Below are positions 14,201 through 22,450 of a DNA stretch of 64,000 bases, in pieces; within the stretch, counting starts at the first letter, position 1; every line of letters starts with the position of its first letter. The notes beneath the pieces are model-generated. The model saw only the letters and a program-made list of their open reading frames with translations, made no database searches and was not told the DNA's origin. A program made the position numbers and the translations under genes. Source of the DNA: Loripinus fragilis (lineage: Eukaryota; Mollusca; Bivalvia; Lucinida; Lucinidae); contig OZ026525.1 of assembly GCA_964019695.1 (NCBI GenBank), positions 88,497,779 to 88,561,778 on the forward strand, in the 5' to 3' direction.

Positions 14201-14430
14201 ATTGAACCCAATTTGATTAGGATAGGGATAACTATTCGACTTAAAAGGGTTCTTCTCCCAGATAACAAGCGTTCAGAGATATAGAAGATTTCCTTACTCA
14301 CCTTTACAAACAGTGGATTCCTCGACGTAGTTGGCTGTACAAATACAAGTGCCTGTATTGCCTGTATCGCACTCGGAGTTGGTGTCAGACGCAGTACATT
14401 CATTAGTTGCGGTACAAGCCCCACCCAGTG
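1802..14430 (-). CDS. Multi-exon EGF-like repeat gene, partial (three exons seen)
   Basis: Three minus-strand exons (14302-14430, 6193-6309, 1802-1927) each encode one Cys-rich module of pattern C-x5-C-x(5-8)-C-x(3-7)-C-x-C-x(10-11)-C and each is phase 1 at both ends. That is the usual exon-shuffling arrangement of extracellular EGF-like domains. The protein is therefore probably secreted or a membrane receptor. No signal peptide, membrane segment or end exon was found. The gene runs off the left edge, and its 5' end is not located between 14.4 and 36 kb. The family cannot be named further; multi-EGF or EB-like proteins are frequent in bivalves. Confidence 0.7.
2169..2350 (-). mobile_element. 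GATCAGGAC palindrome MITE (family C), copy 1
   Basis: Contains AACGTTTGGATCC, an inverted GGATCCAAATTGTTTG, and the end sequence CACTAGTAGGCAAAACGTTAA shared with copies at 30.9, 42.7, 53.7, 60.9 and 63.1 kb. Non-coding. Confidence 0.6.
2869..2922. repeat. (GA)n microsatellite
   Basis: About 27 GA dinucleotides without interruption. It borders the 3' side of the minus-strand LINE relic and may derive from its tail. Confidence 0.95.
2930..4345 (-). pseudogene. Non-LTR retrotransposon reverse-transcriptase relic (Jockey/CR1-like)
   Basis: Minus-strand frames contain RT motifs in order: AFDRV (about 4310), AGVPQGSILGPLLF (about 4140-4180), catalytic FADDTS (about 4060-4077), and the thumb region HQKHLGVILS with W..HI (about 3850). 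The last piece is open for 235 codons (3213-3920). Stops and at least one frameshift separate the pieces, the 5' end is missing, and no endonuclease domain is seen. The 3' side abuts a (GA)n tract (TC on the coding strand). It is a dead 5'-truncated LINE copy; clade assignment is tentative. Confidence 0.8.
5120..5206. repeat. (ATT)n microsatellite
   Basis: Trinucleotide TTA/ATT tract with two or three interruptions in its first third. Confidence 0.95.
5831..5874 (-). pseudogene. Truncated duplicate of the 6193-6309 EGF-like exon
   Basis: The 3' third of the neighbouring exon recurs here almost unchanged (AGCTGTGACAACGG onward, ending at a GT-type donor, now GTACGT), but the upstream two thirds and the acceptor are missing. 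Flanking sequence is also partly duplicated (around 5740-5830 compared with 5880-5950). This looks like a partial tandem duplication and is unlikely to be spliced as a complete module. Confidence 0.65.
5965..6155 (-). mobile_element. Palindromic MITE (family A) with poly-T, copy 1
   Basis: Reverse orientation relative to 54383: GGCCCCCAGATAAGA at one end, ACATATGTTGTGGGT, the hairpin core AAAGAACCGTCTC / GAGACGGTTCTTT, then ACACATGTTT and TTAAGAAAATAATTAC. A run of 26 T follows (6130-6155). It sits 37 bp from the donor of the EGF-like exon. Confidence 0.8.
6193..6309 (-). CDS. EGF-like module exon
   Basis: Acceptor GTCTTTTCAG and donor ACAT|GTAAGT on the minus strand bound 117 nt, phase 1 to 1. 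It encodes STACAATSDCPSHATC, then SAQCSCDSGYTASQFLC, six cysteines with spacing x5, x5, x3, x1, x10; CxCxxGY is a typical EGF element. A MITE copy lies directly downstream in the intron. Confidence 0.8.
6462..6570. repeat. CTGATGA/TCATCTGG hairpin repeat (family D)
   Basis: AACAGAGCAGACTCTGATGA and an inverted TTCATCTGGGTCTTCACTGT enclose the palindrome ATGCAGTATACTGCTGCAT. Related hairpins occur at 16735, 19405, 31590, 33285, 50943, 54742 and 55035. Confidence 0.55.
6571..6780 (+). mobile_element. 3' end fragment of a Penelope-like element
   Basis: Shares CATGGGTTGGTCTGCAGTGTG and the preceding segment (GTTTTGCAATCATCTTGATG, GTTAGTGTTATGTG) with 11995-12235 and, in reverse, with the 3' non-coding part of the element at 21215-22450. 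No coding sequence remains. Confidence 0.5.
6781..8750. other. Intronic or intergenic DNA without recognised gene
   Basis: Low-complexity AT-rich sequence. A CTGATCAG-type hairpin (about 7640-7705, GGCGCTGATCAGACTGAGCG region) and a short T-rich (ATT)n tract at 7886-7907 are the only structured parts. Open frames here are short and lack coding character. Confidence 0.5.
8825..8970. repeat. Left arm of a widely spaced inverted repeat
   Basis: AGTGTAGGCCGCTGTGT, AATTTTTGGGTAAAAGTG, GATGTTTCCAATTTTTTCTT and GTGATGTACCC recur in inverted order and orientation at 13188-13350, about 80% alike by eye. The pair encloses 4.2 kb of AT-rich DNA with no recognisable transposase. Confidence 0.7.
8971..13187. 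other. AT-rich interior between inverted repeats
   Basis: About 4.2 kb without recognisable coding sequence; the longest open frames (near 10.7, 11.1 and 11.9 kb) are 66-77 codons and show no motif. It includes a Penelope-like 3' fragment at 11995-12235. It could be the body of a decayed non-autonomous element or ordinary intron between two inserted repeats. Confidence 0.45.
11995..12235 (+). mobile_element. 3' end fragment of a Penelope-like element
   Basis: The reverse complement matches 21221-21400: CACGGTACCATGTGTTGGTC, TGCAGTGTGTGATTGTGGTA and CCCTTTATGGGGAAAAGAGA are shared. Only the 3' non-coding end is present, in plus orientation. Confidence 0.6.
13188..13350. repeat. Right arm of the widely spaced inverted repeat
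   Basis: Inverted counterpart of 8825-8970; shares AAGAAAAAATTGGAAACATC, CACTTTTACTCAAAAATTCC and ACACAGCGGCCTACACT. See the left arm. Confidence 0.7.
13621..13756 (+). mobile_element. Palindromic MITE (family A), copy 2 (diverged)
   Basis: TGTAAATATTTTCTTGTCC, TTTTAACATGCGTTTTGGAT, half of the hairpin core (GGCGGTTCTTTTGAGTAC) and ATATGTTTTAATTGAGAAAT. The left half of the core is mutated. Confidence 0.65.
13941..13987. repeat. AAAGGAAAGAAT inverted repeat
   Basis: TTAAAGGAAAGAATTTTCTC faces GAGCAAATTCTTTCCTTTAA across a few bases. A closely related, more perfect palindrome lies at 33069-33110, so this is a small dispersed foldback family. Confidence 0.7.
14302..14430 (-). CDS. EGF-like module exon
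   Basis: On the minus strand, acceptor TATCATTTCAG and donor AAAG|GTGAGT bound 129 nt, phase 1 to 1. The product contains ACTATNECTASDTNSEC followed by GTCICTANYVEESTVCK, with six cysteines in EGF-like spacing (x5, x8, x7, x1, x10). It is the most upstream of the three modules seen. Confidence 0.78.
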
Positions 14431-14469
14431 CTGAAATGATATAAGAAATAGAGGGAGAATCGATCTATC

Positions 14470-14632
14470 TGCGCCACGACATGTGATTTCCAACAAATTG
14501 GCATTTGGACAAGTGTAGACTCAGACGAGCCTGTGCAGCCTCCTTTTAAGCTTAGAAACTCCGAATCATGTTCGGTCAGTAGCTTAACACTCATAGAATA
14601 TTCAAGCGACAAGCAAAGGCTCTGATCAAATA
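14470..14632 (-). mobile_element. MITE family E, copy 1 (truncated)
   Basis: CACGACATGTGATTTCCAAC, GACAAGTGTAGACTCAGACG, GCTTAACACTCATAGAATAT and AAGCAAAGGCTCTGATCA are the reverse complement of most of 17783-18019. Confidence 0.7.
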
Positions 14633-14867
14633 GGTGTATTTTTTCTCTATTTGGTAATTATTTGCGTCCCTCCAATAATTCTAGACCGTTGAATTTTAAC
14701 ATAAATGCAGTTGTTTTGATAGTGATTACTTGTTAAGATTTACGAAAATTGTAAAATGTCTACCTGAATTTGAGTATTTTTACTGTGTTCTTGAAAAATA
14801 AAAACATTATTTTTAAAATTAGAAGATCAACAGTTACAGACTATGCAGCTTTAATGTTGAAAAAATA

Positions 14868-15395
14868 GCCTGGTTAAAATACATGTGAAAGTGACAGTCG
14901 CAGTAAATGGTGAAAAACTAGCCTGGTTAACATGCATGTGGAAGTCGCAGTTGTAGTAAATGTTGACAAAATAGCCTGCCATGCATTTGAAACTCGCAGT
15001 CGTAATATTTGTTGAAAAATACCCTGGTTAGCATGCATGTTAAAGTGACAGTCGTATTAAATGTTGAAAAAAAGCCTGGTAAGCATGCATGTGAAAGTCG
15101 CAGTCGTAGTATAGAAAATGATGAAAAAAGCCTGGTTAACATGAATGTGAAAGTCGCAGTCGTAGTTAATGTTGAAAAAATGGCCTGGTTAACATGCATG
15201 TGAAAGTGACAGTCGTAGTAAATGTTGGAAAAAAAGGCCAGGTTAACATTCATGCGAAAGTCGCAGTCGTAGTAAATGTTGAAAAATTAGCCAGGTTAAC
15301 ATGCATGCGAAAGTCGCTGTCGTAGTAAATGTTGAAAAAATAGCCTGGTTAACATGCATGTGAAAGGAACAGCTGTAGTAAATGTGCTAAACATT
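14868..15395. repeat. 53-bp minisatellite, ten units
   Basis: Units begin GCCTGGTTAACATGCATGTG, followed by AAAGTCGCAGTCGTAGTAAA and TGTTGAAAAAAT. Starts are at 14868, 14921, 14974, 15022, 15074, 15130, 15183, 15237, 15290 and 15343, so the period is 52-54 bp with one 48-bp and one 56-bp spacing. Units differ from one another by a few substitutions. Short open frames across it are artefacts. Confidence 0.92.
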
Positions 15396-16730
15396 AAACT
15401 TTGTAAGGTTTCATATTACAACTGAGAAACTAAAAAACTTGAAATCAAACTTGGTGACTATTTTTCGGTTCGAATGTCGGTGTGTCATGGTCCCTTCGCA
15501 CAAGGCATATACATCAAACTTGGTGATAGGGCTGTCATGTTTATATACAGAGTTTGCCATATTAACATTGATTGGCAGCTTGATTAGACATGTAGTAACT
15601 AGTCAGATACTTGATTAGATTATTTCAAAAATATTTCCTTATTTCTTTAAGCATCATATTATGTTGTCAGTACATGTTGAAATTGCCGATACCAAAATGT
15701 ACTGACAACATATGAGACAGTTCCAATATGTACATACACCATATGAGACAATTCCAACATGTACCGACAACATATGGTCAATGGATTAGATATTTTACAC
15801 CATGCGTTAAAAAACAAAACACTTCATTTTTATCGGTTTAGTGAAATAAGCACCATGGCGAAATGAACACGTTTACAAGTAGTTTGGTAGTAACCTGGAG
15901 AACTATAATAGACTGCAAATTGTATTATATTGAAAGCATTTCTTTTCATGTTTCATTAACATGAAATGCTAAATTAGTGGTTGGGCAATTGTATGTAAAT
16001 TTGACGCAGTTGGCACTGTCCTAGATATGTCACATAGCTTAACTGATATAATCTCTCGGAAGAGAATAGAATGACATGCGTCCAATAAGACAAACGGAAT
16101 TAGATATAATCAACTTTAAACTGTATACGAAGAAAAGAAAACGTAATCTTAAAAGTACATAGTCAATGTCCTAGGTTAGCGAGCCGTTTGATGTGCGGCT
16201 TGATATCTTTCTGCAAGAAAATCTACAAAAAGAAAATAGCATTTTGATTTTTCACAAATATCTGATTTATGATACAGGCCTATTTTTCCGCATTTCGTAT
16301 AAGATATAAAACCAAAAAAGGCAATACACGTCTTATAATGAAAACAGCAAAAGAATACAATATTATTTAATTCATTAAAAATTCTAGCTCTTGATCCGCG
16401 CATATGAAGCGCTGAGTCACAAACAGTGACATACGATTAAACTCTGCGAACTTGCAAGCATGGGGTTTAATATTACAAAAATGATATGAAATGTAATGTA
16501 TATTAGTATACAATTACCAAAGGAAAAGACTGACAAGACCACCCGCTTATGGGTGAGATATGATTGTAAATAACTTCATAATTGTTAATTAGCTATTCAT
16601 GAATTATGCAAGTTAATAATTGACAAACTAAAACAGGTAAGAAAATACGTAGATAATATTCCTGTCATCGTGTGCACTTTACAAGCAACAGGGTACCATC
16701 TCCTTGTGTTGTTACGTTCATACTTTAACC
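15396..16730. other. AT-rich non-coding DNA
   Basis: No gene recognised. A short local repeat of ATGTACTGACAACATATG and ACAATTCCAACATGTAC type lies at 15660-15780 (three imperfect units). Confidence 0.45.
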
Positions 16731-16734
16731 CTTT

Positions 16735-16890
16735 GAAGACCAGAAACTCCTCAACGAGTTCTTTGTAAAACAGTGAAGACCCAGATGAAATGCTTCATCA
16801 AGTGATATTTCATCTGGTGAGCCTCGAACTCACGACCCTTGGACCCCGAGTCTAACACTCTATCAAGTGAGTCACAGTGCTCCTCCTCAT
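16735..16890 (-). mobile_element. tRNA-derived SINE head joined to a family D hairpin
   Basis: On the minus strand a tRNA-like stretch has an A-box-like TGACTCACTTGATAGAGTG and a B-box GTGAGTTCGAGGCTCAC (16812-16890). The acceptor stem does not pair, so it is not a tRNA gene. It is followed by CAGATGAAATATCAC and GGGTCTTCACTGTTTTAC, the family D hairpin. Confidence 0.6.
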
Positions 16891-17099
16891 ACCAATCGGA
16901 TCTGCCTCGGCCAATTCCGTGGAATCCTACCTCGGATGTGCATCGAGGATCTACATCGATAACGTGACGCTGACGTTACATAACGTGACGCTGACGTCAC
17001 AGAAACATGCCAATACAATAACAAGTTCGATTGCAGCGAAACAAACGATTACATCATTCCACAAGATGCTATAAATACAGTTTATGTTGTTTTTTTTTT

Positions 17100-17129
17100 T
17101 CAATAAAATATTTTATTGAAAAAAATATA
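17100..17129. repeat. Perfect 30-bp A/T palindrome
   Basis: TTTTTTCAATAAAAT is followed directly by its reverse complement, adjoining a longer T run. Probably an inverted duplication of A-rich DNA. Confidence 0.8.
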
Positions 17130-17782
17130 AACTTCATATATCCTGTTAACAGAATATTCTTGCATAGAAACCTTTTCGTATGTCAAATGAACAAAAATCA
17201 TGTTCAAATCAGGTTTGAACATGGGTTAGAAATTTTAAAATATTTCAAATAAGCCCTGAGTTATTTACATGGCGTTATATGCAGAAAGCGTTGCGGACCA
17301 GACTAATCATTTTACCGATGCTTTTGTTCGCAAAAACGATGCGCACGGTTATGACGTTGTGACGACGTTATGACATTCGAAAATTTACCGTCGACGCCAT
17401 TTTGTTAGAGAAATTCACGGTAAGAAAATGGATATTTTAATATTTGACAGTGTTTTCAGGAGACAGCAACATTGAAAACAAGTGAATCTAAAATGCAAGC
17501 CCTTATTGAAATATGCGATATACTGCTGATCAAATCACAATTTTGATTTCAGTAAAATTTGAAATGCCGATAAACTCTCAATTTCATTGCAAACTGTACA
17601 TTTTTTCAAAGTCAACTATCTTCAATAAAAGAATAAACAACAAATGAAAATAAAGTAAAAATAGATAGCAGGAATCTAATTTTTCTGCTAATGCAAGTTC
17701 GATTTAGTCTGTCACACAGCCTTAACATGGCCGCACTCAGCTTTTAATTATCATCTTTACAAACATCTGTAAATTCTAACTT

Positions 17783-18019
17783 AAGCCGTGACATGATATT
17801 TCCAACAATGTGGTATGTGCGACCAGGAAAGGCTCGGACCAGCTTGCGCATACGCGCAGACTGATCAGAGCCTTTGCTAGTCGCTTGAGTATTCTATGAT
17901 TGTTAAGCTACAGGCTGAACACCATTTGGATTTTGTCAGCTTAAAAGGAGGCTGCAGAGGCTCGTCCGAGTCTACACTTGTCAAAATGTCAATTTGCTGG
18001 AAATCTCATGCCACGGCTC
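17783..18019 (+). mobile_element. MITE family E, copy 2
   Basis: Ends AAGCCGTGACATGATATTTC and GGAAATCTCATGCCACGGCT are inverted repeats of each other. The interior carries CAGACTGATCAGAGCCTTTG and CTTGAGTATTCTATGATTG. Copies lie at 14470 and 34539. Confidence 0.75.
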
Positions 18020-18169
18020 ATTTGTCATTCAATTTTGACCAGGTTTACAGCATATTGCATGCTTTAATATGGGCTAGAATTTTAGATTCATTTGCTTTCC
18101 ATGTTTTTCCCCCTTAACTTGCCTCTATGCCATCAGAACATTCTGCATGATTGAATAAAGAATGTCAAT

Positions 18170-19100
18170 TAAAAAAGTAAGTTGGTATGATGAGGAAATA
18201 TCTCACTGTAGACCAACCCACGGCACCATGATGCAGAGCCACAGAACAATAACAGTCACAAGATACCAGGAAGACAAACACACTACAACAACCAGCTCTA
18301 TCTGCTCCGTCAAGAAGATTGCAAAACTAGAAACACAACTAAACAGGGAATAAACACGGACACCTCACAATAGGAGCAACAATAAACAATGAGTCAACAA
18401 CAACAGATCTACTGCCTTAGAACTGACAACAACCTAAGCCACTGGGGATGTGTGTGTGTGGGGGGGGGGGGGGCTTAAATTTATTTTACTGGTACCAAAT
18501 CTTCGCCCTAAATTCTGTTGTTGTTTAACACTAAAAGTGTTAAGCTCGCAGGGAGACGTCCTAACTATTGCAACTTATCATCACAGAGAAACAATCTAAT
18601 CAAATTAACACACTATGATGAAATGTGTTCAGAGAAAAAGAGCTTACGACTCCAGATAGTCAGGGCTAAAGATAGCTCAAATTGAGTCATGGTGGGCCAA
18701 TCCAAATACAAGCACCATGCACCTACTCACGACTAAAGCTTTACGTCAGAGCCGTCATTGAGTGTGAGGAATGGCCAACCGACATGAAATGAAAGAGGAG
18801 ACCATAGCTATAAACCGTGACTGGGTTTACAACCAGACATGCAGTTTGCCACATGATACGTTATATCCAACTTTTATTACGTTCGATTATCTTTTTGAAC
18901 TGATCACTGAAATTAGGTTTTCCAAAAATTCTTTCGGATTTATAAACTAAATCACCATAAAATACTGGCTCCAATACATCGTGTTGCAGAAGAGTTTTTA
19001 ACCCAATATTGTATTTAACAGTCAAGTCTGAGTGTCTGTAGTTGAAATTAGAAAATGCTTTGCGAATTTTATAATATCGATAACCTTGTTTTAAACTGGT
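18170..19100 (-). pseudogene. Penelope-like reverse-transcriptase element, 3' fragment
   Basis: The minus-strand 3' coding end (about 18740-19100) and 3' non-coding region (18170-18740) match the element at 21215-22450 along their length: CCACGGCACC, the G-rich block near 18460 before CTTAAATTTATTTTACTGG, and AGCTTTACGTCAGAGCCGTC are shared. Several stops and indels show it is dead. A family C MITE interrupts its 5' side at 19100. Confidence 0.7.
18443..18473. repeat. (TG)n-poly-G tract
   Basis: ATGTGTGTGTGTGG grades into 14 G. The corresponding place in the copy at 21507 is also poly-G, so the tract belongs to the element's 3' region. Confidence 0.85.
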
Positions 19101-19285
19101 TTAACTCTTTCGTTGCTAGTGGCGTCTTATGTCATCTGCTGATAAGCTTTGCAAGCGATTTGGACCTAGATCAGGAATGACAGAACATCGTACCTGATCT
19201 TGATCCAAACCGTTTGACACTCTGATAGTGTTTATAAGAGATTTCTTTTGACAAAGTCAATTTGAATTAATAAAGACTTAAGCCA
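19100..19285 (+). mobile_element. MITE family C, copy 2
   Basis: TTTAACTCTTTCGTTGCTAG, CATCTGCTGATAAGC, then inverted halves GATTTGGACCTAGATCAGG and CCTGATCTTGATCCAAACCG. Confidence 0.7.
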
Positions 19286-19404
19286 GATTGGAATGCTTCA
19301 CGAAATTGCACGAGGATTTTGGCTGAGATTTATCAGTATACAGCTTTTGTTTTAATTTGTAAACCTCGTGAAACAACTTATAACCCATATAAGCCTAGCG
19401 GATT

Positions 19405-19495
19405 TTTGTGGGACAACAGTACAGACCCAGATTAGATATCACAACGTGGCATCTGATCAGTGTCTCCACTGTTTGCTTACAGAAAGTTCTGTTAA
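19405..19495. repeat. Family D hairpin
   Basis: ACAGTACAGACCCAGATTAGAT pairs imperfectly with ATCTGATCAGTGTCTCCACTGT. Same arrangement as 31590-31680. Confidence 0.55.
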
Positions 19496-19737
19496 ATTTT
19501 GAATGAAAATGAAAAATACCACCCAAAAACCCTTCAAACTGAGATGGACTCAATTGATAAAAGTGGGAATTCCCATTATGCTTAACTGAGATAAACTATA
19601 TGTCATGCACCACAGTATCAGTTGATTTTATGTTTGAATTTAGCCTCTTCCAAGGCTTCGAAATATAATAAATTATGGTCTTGTTTACCATATAAATACA
19701 ATCTTCTTTCTATAGGCTTGTGCAAACAAAACAACTT

Positions 19738-19935
19738 AAGATTTGATTTGATTCTTTACGTCCCATCAACAATCTTTCAGTTATATAGGGACGGATCTTC
19801 CTGGGTTGAACCAGTACTAAGCTAGGATAAATGTGTCTTGCTCAAGGACCACAACGCAGTGACGCCGATGGGGCTCGAACCCGCGGCCCTTCGGTCTCGA
19901 GTCAAGCATGCTACCACTGAGCCACTGCGCTCCCT
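19738..19935 (-). mobile_element. tRNA-derived SINE, near full length
   Basis: On the minus strand: A-box TGGCTCAGTGGTAGCATG, B-box GCGGGTTCGAGCCCC, body with GCAAGACACATTTATCC and ACTGGTTCAACCCAGGAAG, tail GGGACGTAAAGAATCAAATC. This is the same family as 47813-48010 and 384-491. The head retains a good pol III promoter. Confidence 0.8.
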
Positions 19936-19989
19936 TAAAAGAAAACTTAAGACAAGAACACAAATAGATTAATCATGAACACAACCATT

Positions 19990-20265
19990 TCATTTAAGAA
20001 ATGAATTCAATTTTTGGAATGTTCATCGGATCATGAATACTGCGGGTCTCTTGCAAAGTTAACGTAAAGCCCATGACTACTGCGGGTCTCTTGCAAAGTT
20101 AACGTGAAGCCCATGAACACTTCGGGTCTCTTGCAAAGTTAACGTGAAGCCCATGAATACTTCGGGTCTCTTGAAAGTTAACATGAAGCCCAGGGTTTCA
20201 CGTTAACTTTGCAAGAGAACGGAAGCATTTATGATTCCATGAACATTCCAAAAATGAATTTATTG
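19990..20265. mobile_element. Foldback element with internal 40-bp tandem repeats
   Basis: Outer inverted repeats TTTTTGGAATGTTCAT (20010-20025) and ATGAACATTCCAAAAA (20238-20253) flank four 40-bp units starting at 20032, 20072, 20112 and 20152 (core GGGTCTCTTGCAAAGTTAAC). One inverted unit (GTTAACTTTGCAAGAG) follows at about 20202. Confidence 0.85.
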
Positions 20266-20621
20266 CTTATATTTACATTTTATTATAAATATCCAAAAGA
20301 TAAAAGTATGTTTTTTTTTAATTTAGGAATTGAAACAGTTTTGTAAAATATATAATCGTATTAACGGTTTAGTCGTAGTGCAAAATGGAAAGCCGGAACA
20401 GCCAGCTTTAACACGGACAGCTTAGGGCTTGTTTTACACGTGCGACTCAGGTGTGGCTAGCTGTCAATCACAACACGAGTAACACTTCTGGCGAATGAGT
20501 TCGATGTCCGAAGCGTATTGCACGGGAAATTGAACTTGGCAGCTGTCATTCAAATGTTTGTAATTCATGAGGCTATGAACGGTTGCGAAAATCTAAAGAT
20601 TCATTAAAGGATTGATAAAAG

Positions 20622-20850
<229 letters not shown>

Positions 20851-21050
20851 ATTACAAATTGCAGTCTACTATGAATTCAATGTTGAGTTTCCTATTACTA
20901 AAAGAACATACCCACTGGTGTAATTCCTGCACTAGAAAGCTCCACAAGAGACAAGATTATCAGAAAATGTGATACTTTCTCCTGCAACATAAAGAATAAG
21001 AGTAAAATCAATGATGAAGATCGGCGTAGATCCAGAAAATTTCATGAGGG

Positions 21051-21073
21051 GGAAGGGGGGGGGGGGGGGGGGG
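21051..21073. repeat. Poly-G tract
   Basis: Two to three G runs merging into 19 consecutive G. Confidence 0.9.
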
Positions 21074-21214
21074 TCGAGCTCTTTTTTTCGTTGATGAGGG
21101 GAGATGAGTAGCTTCATGTGCGGATCCAGAGAGGGGGACAGGGGGTCCGGACACCCCTGAAAATCATAAAATTATAGGTTTTCTTAGCAATGCCTTAAAA
21201 ATCACAAAACTACC

Positions 21215-22450
21215 AAAAATAGAAAGTGAGTATGATCAGGAAATACCACAATCACAAACTGCAGACAACCCCGTGGCACTGTGAGGAAGAGCCGCTCAAC
21301 CATCACAAGACACCAGGAAGACAAATTAAGCAAAGCAACCAGCTCTCTCTTCCCCATCAAGGTGATTGCAATACTAGAATGGACATAAAGTAACGTACAA
21401 CAAAACATAGAACAATTACAGACTCCCACAATGAGAGTAACAATAAACAAAAAGTCAACAACAACAGAACCACCGCCTTAGAACGGACAGCAGCCTAAGC
21501 CACTGGGGGGGGGGGGGGGGCTTAAATGCATTTTACTGGTACCAAATCTATGCCCTAGATTCTGCTGTAGTTGAAGTACATGAAATGTTCAGCTCGCATG
21601 GAGGCCATCTAACTAATACAATGTATCATCATGGAGAAACACTCTAATCAAATTAACACACCATGATGAAACAAAGAAAAAGGCTCACAACTCAGAGATA
21701 GTCAGAGCTAAAGAAAACCTTAAGTTGAGCCACGGTGGGTCCAGCTACAGATAAGCATCAGGCACCAACCCACCGATTAAAGCTTTACGTCAGAGCCGTC
21801 ATAGAGTCTGAGACCTGACCCACCGTCGTGCAATTAAAGAGGAAACCATAGCTATAAACCGTGATTGGGTTTAAAACTAGGCATGCAGACTGTCGCATGA
21901 TATCCAAGTTATATCCAACCCTTATATAACGGTTTACTATCTTTTTGAAGTGATCACTAAAATTAGGTTTTCCAACAATTCGTTTGAATTTATAAACTAA
22001 ATCACCATAAAATATAGGACCTGATATGCCTTGCTGCAGAAGAGTTTTTAACCCAATGTTGTATTTAACAATTAACTCTGAGTGCCTGTGGTAGAATTCA
22101 GAAAATGCTTGTCGAATTTTATGATATCTATATCCTTGTTTTAATAACTTAGCAGTTAAAAATAAGTTTCTGTTGTTGAAGTCATCAACATTAGAACACA
22201 CTCTAGCAAAACGAATAAGCTGAGAAATATATACACCATAGGAAGGAGAGCGAGGAACATCTCCATCAAGAAAGGGGAAATTTACTATTTCAAAATTAAA
22301 ATCATCCCGTTCATCATAAATTTTAGAAGAAACTATATCATTTGTTATTGACAAGTTCAAGTCCAAATACGGAGCTTCAGTATCAGAAGAATTCGCCTTA
22401 TTTAACTGAAGTTCAGCCGGATATATCTGACCTACCATTTGTTCAAAATA
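21215..22450 (-). pseudogene. Penelope-like reverse-transcriptase element, 3' part
   Basis: Minus-strand frame open from 22450 to 21785 (222 codons) with motifs APYLDLNLSI, PFLDGDVPRSPSYGVYISQ, YYHKIRQAF-like YRYHKIRQAFSEF, and the C-terminal NPITVYSYGFLFNCT. The 3' non-coding part runs to about 21215. The missing upstream half is at 25476-25918; the two were separated by the element at 22451-25475. Related fragments at 18170, 34100 and 59185 show a local family. Attribution to Penelope-like elements rests on RT motif style and is tentative; no GIY-YIG endonuclease is seen. Confidence 0.7.
21507..21522. repeat. Poly-G tract in the element's 3' region
   Basis: About 15 G following CAGCCTAAGCCACTG, the same place as the G tract at 18460. 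Confidence 0.85.

Noticed and set aside
16812..16890. Possible tRNA gene on the minus strand
   Set aside because: A- and B-box-like sequences are present, but the acceptor stem does not pair and a repeat hairpin follows directly; it is a SINE head.
19843..19935. Possible tRNA gene on the minus strand
   Set aside because: Good promoter boxes, but the 3' part continues into a SINE body and tail found at two other loci.
19990..20265. CRISPR-like array of 40-bp repeats
   Set aside because: Units are head-to-tail without spacers, inside inverted repeats, in an animal genome.
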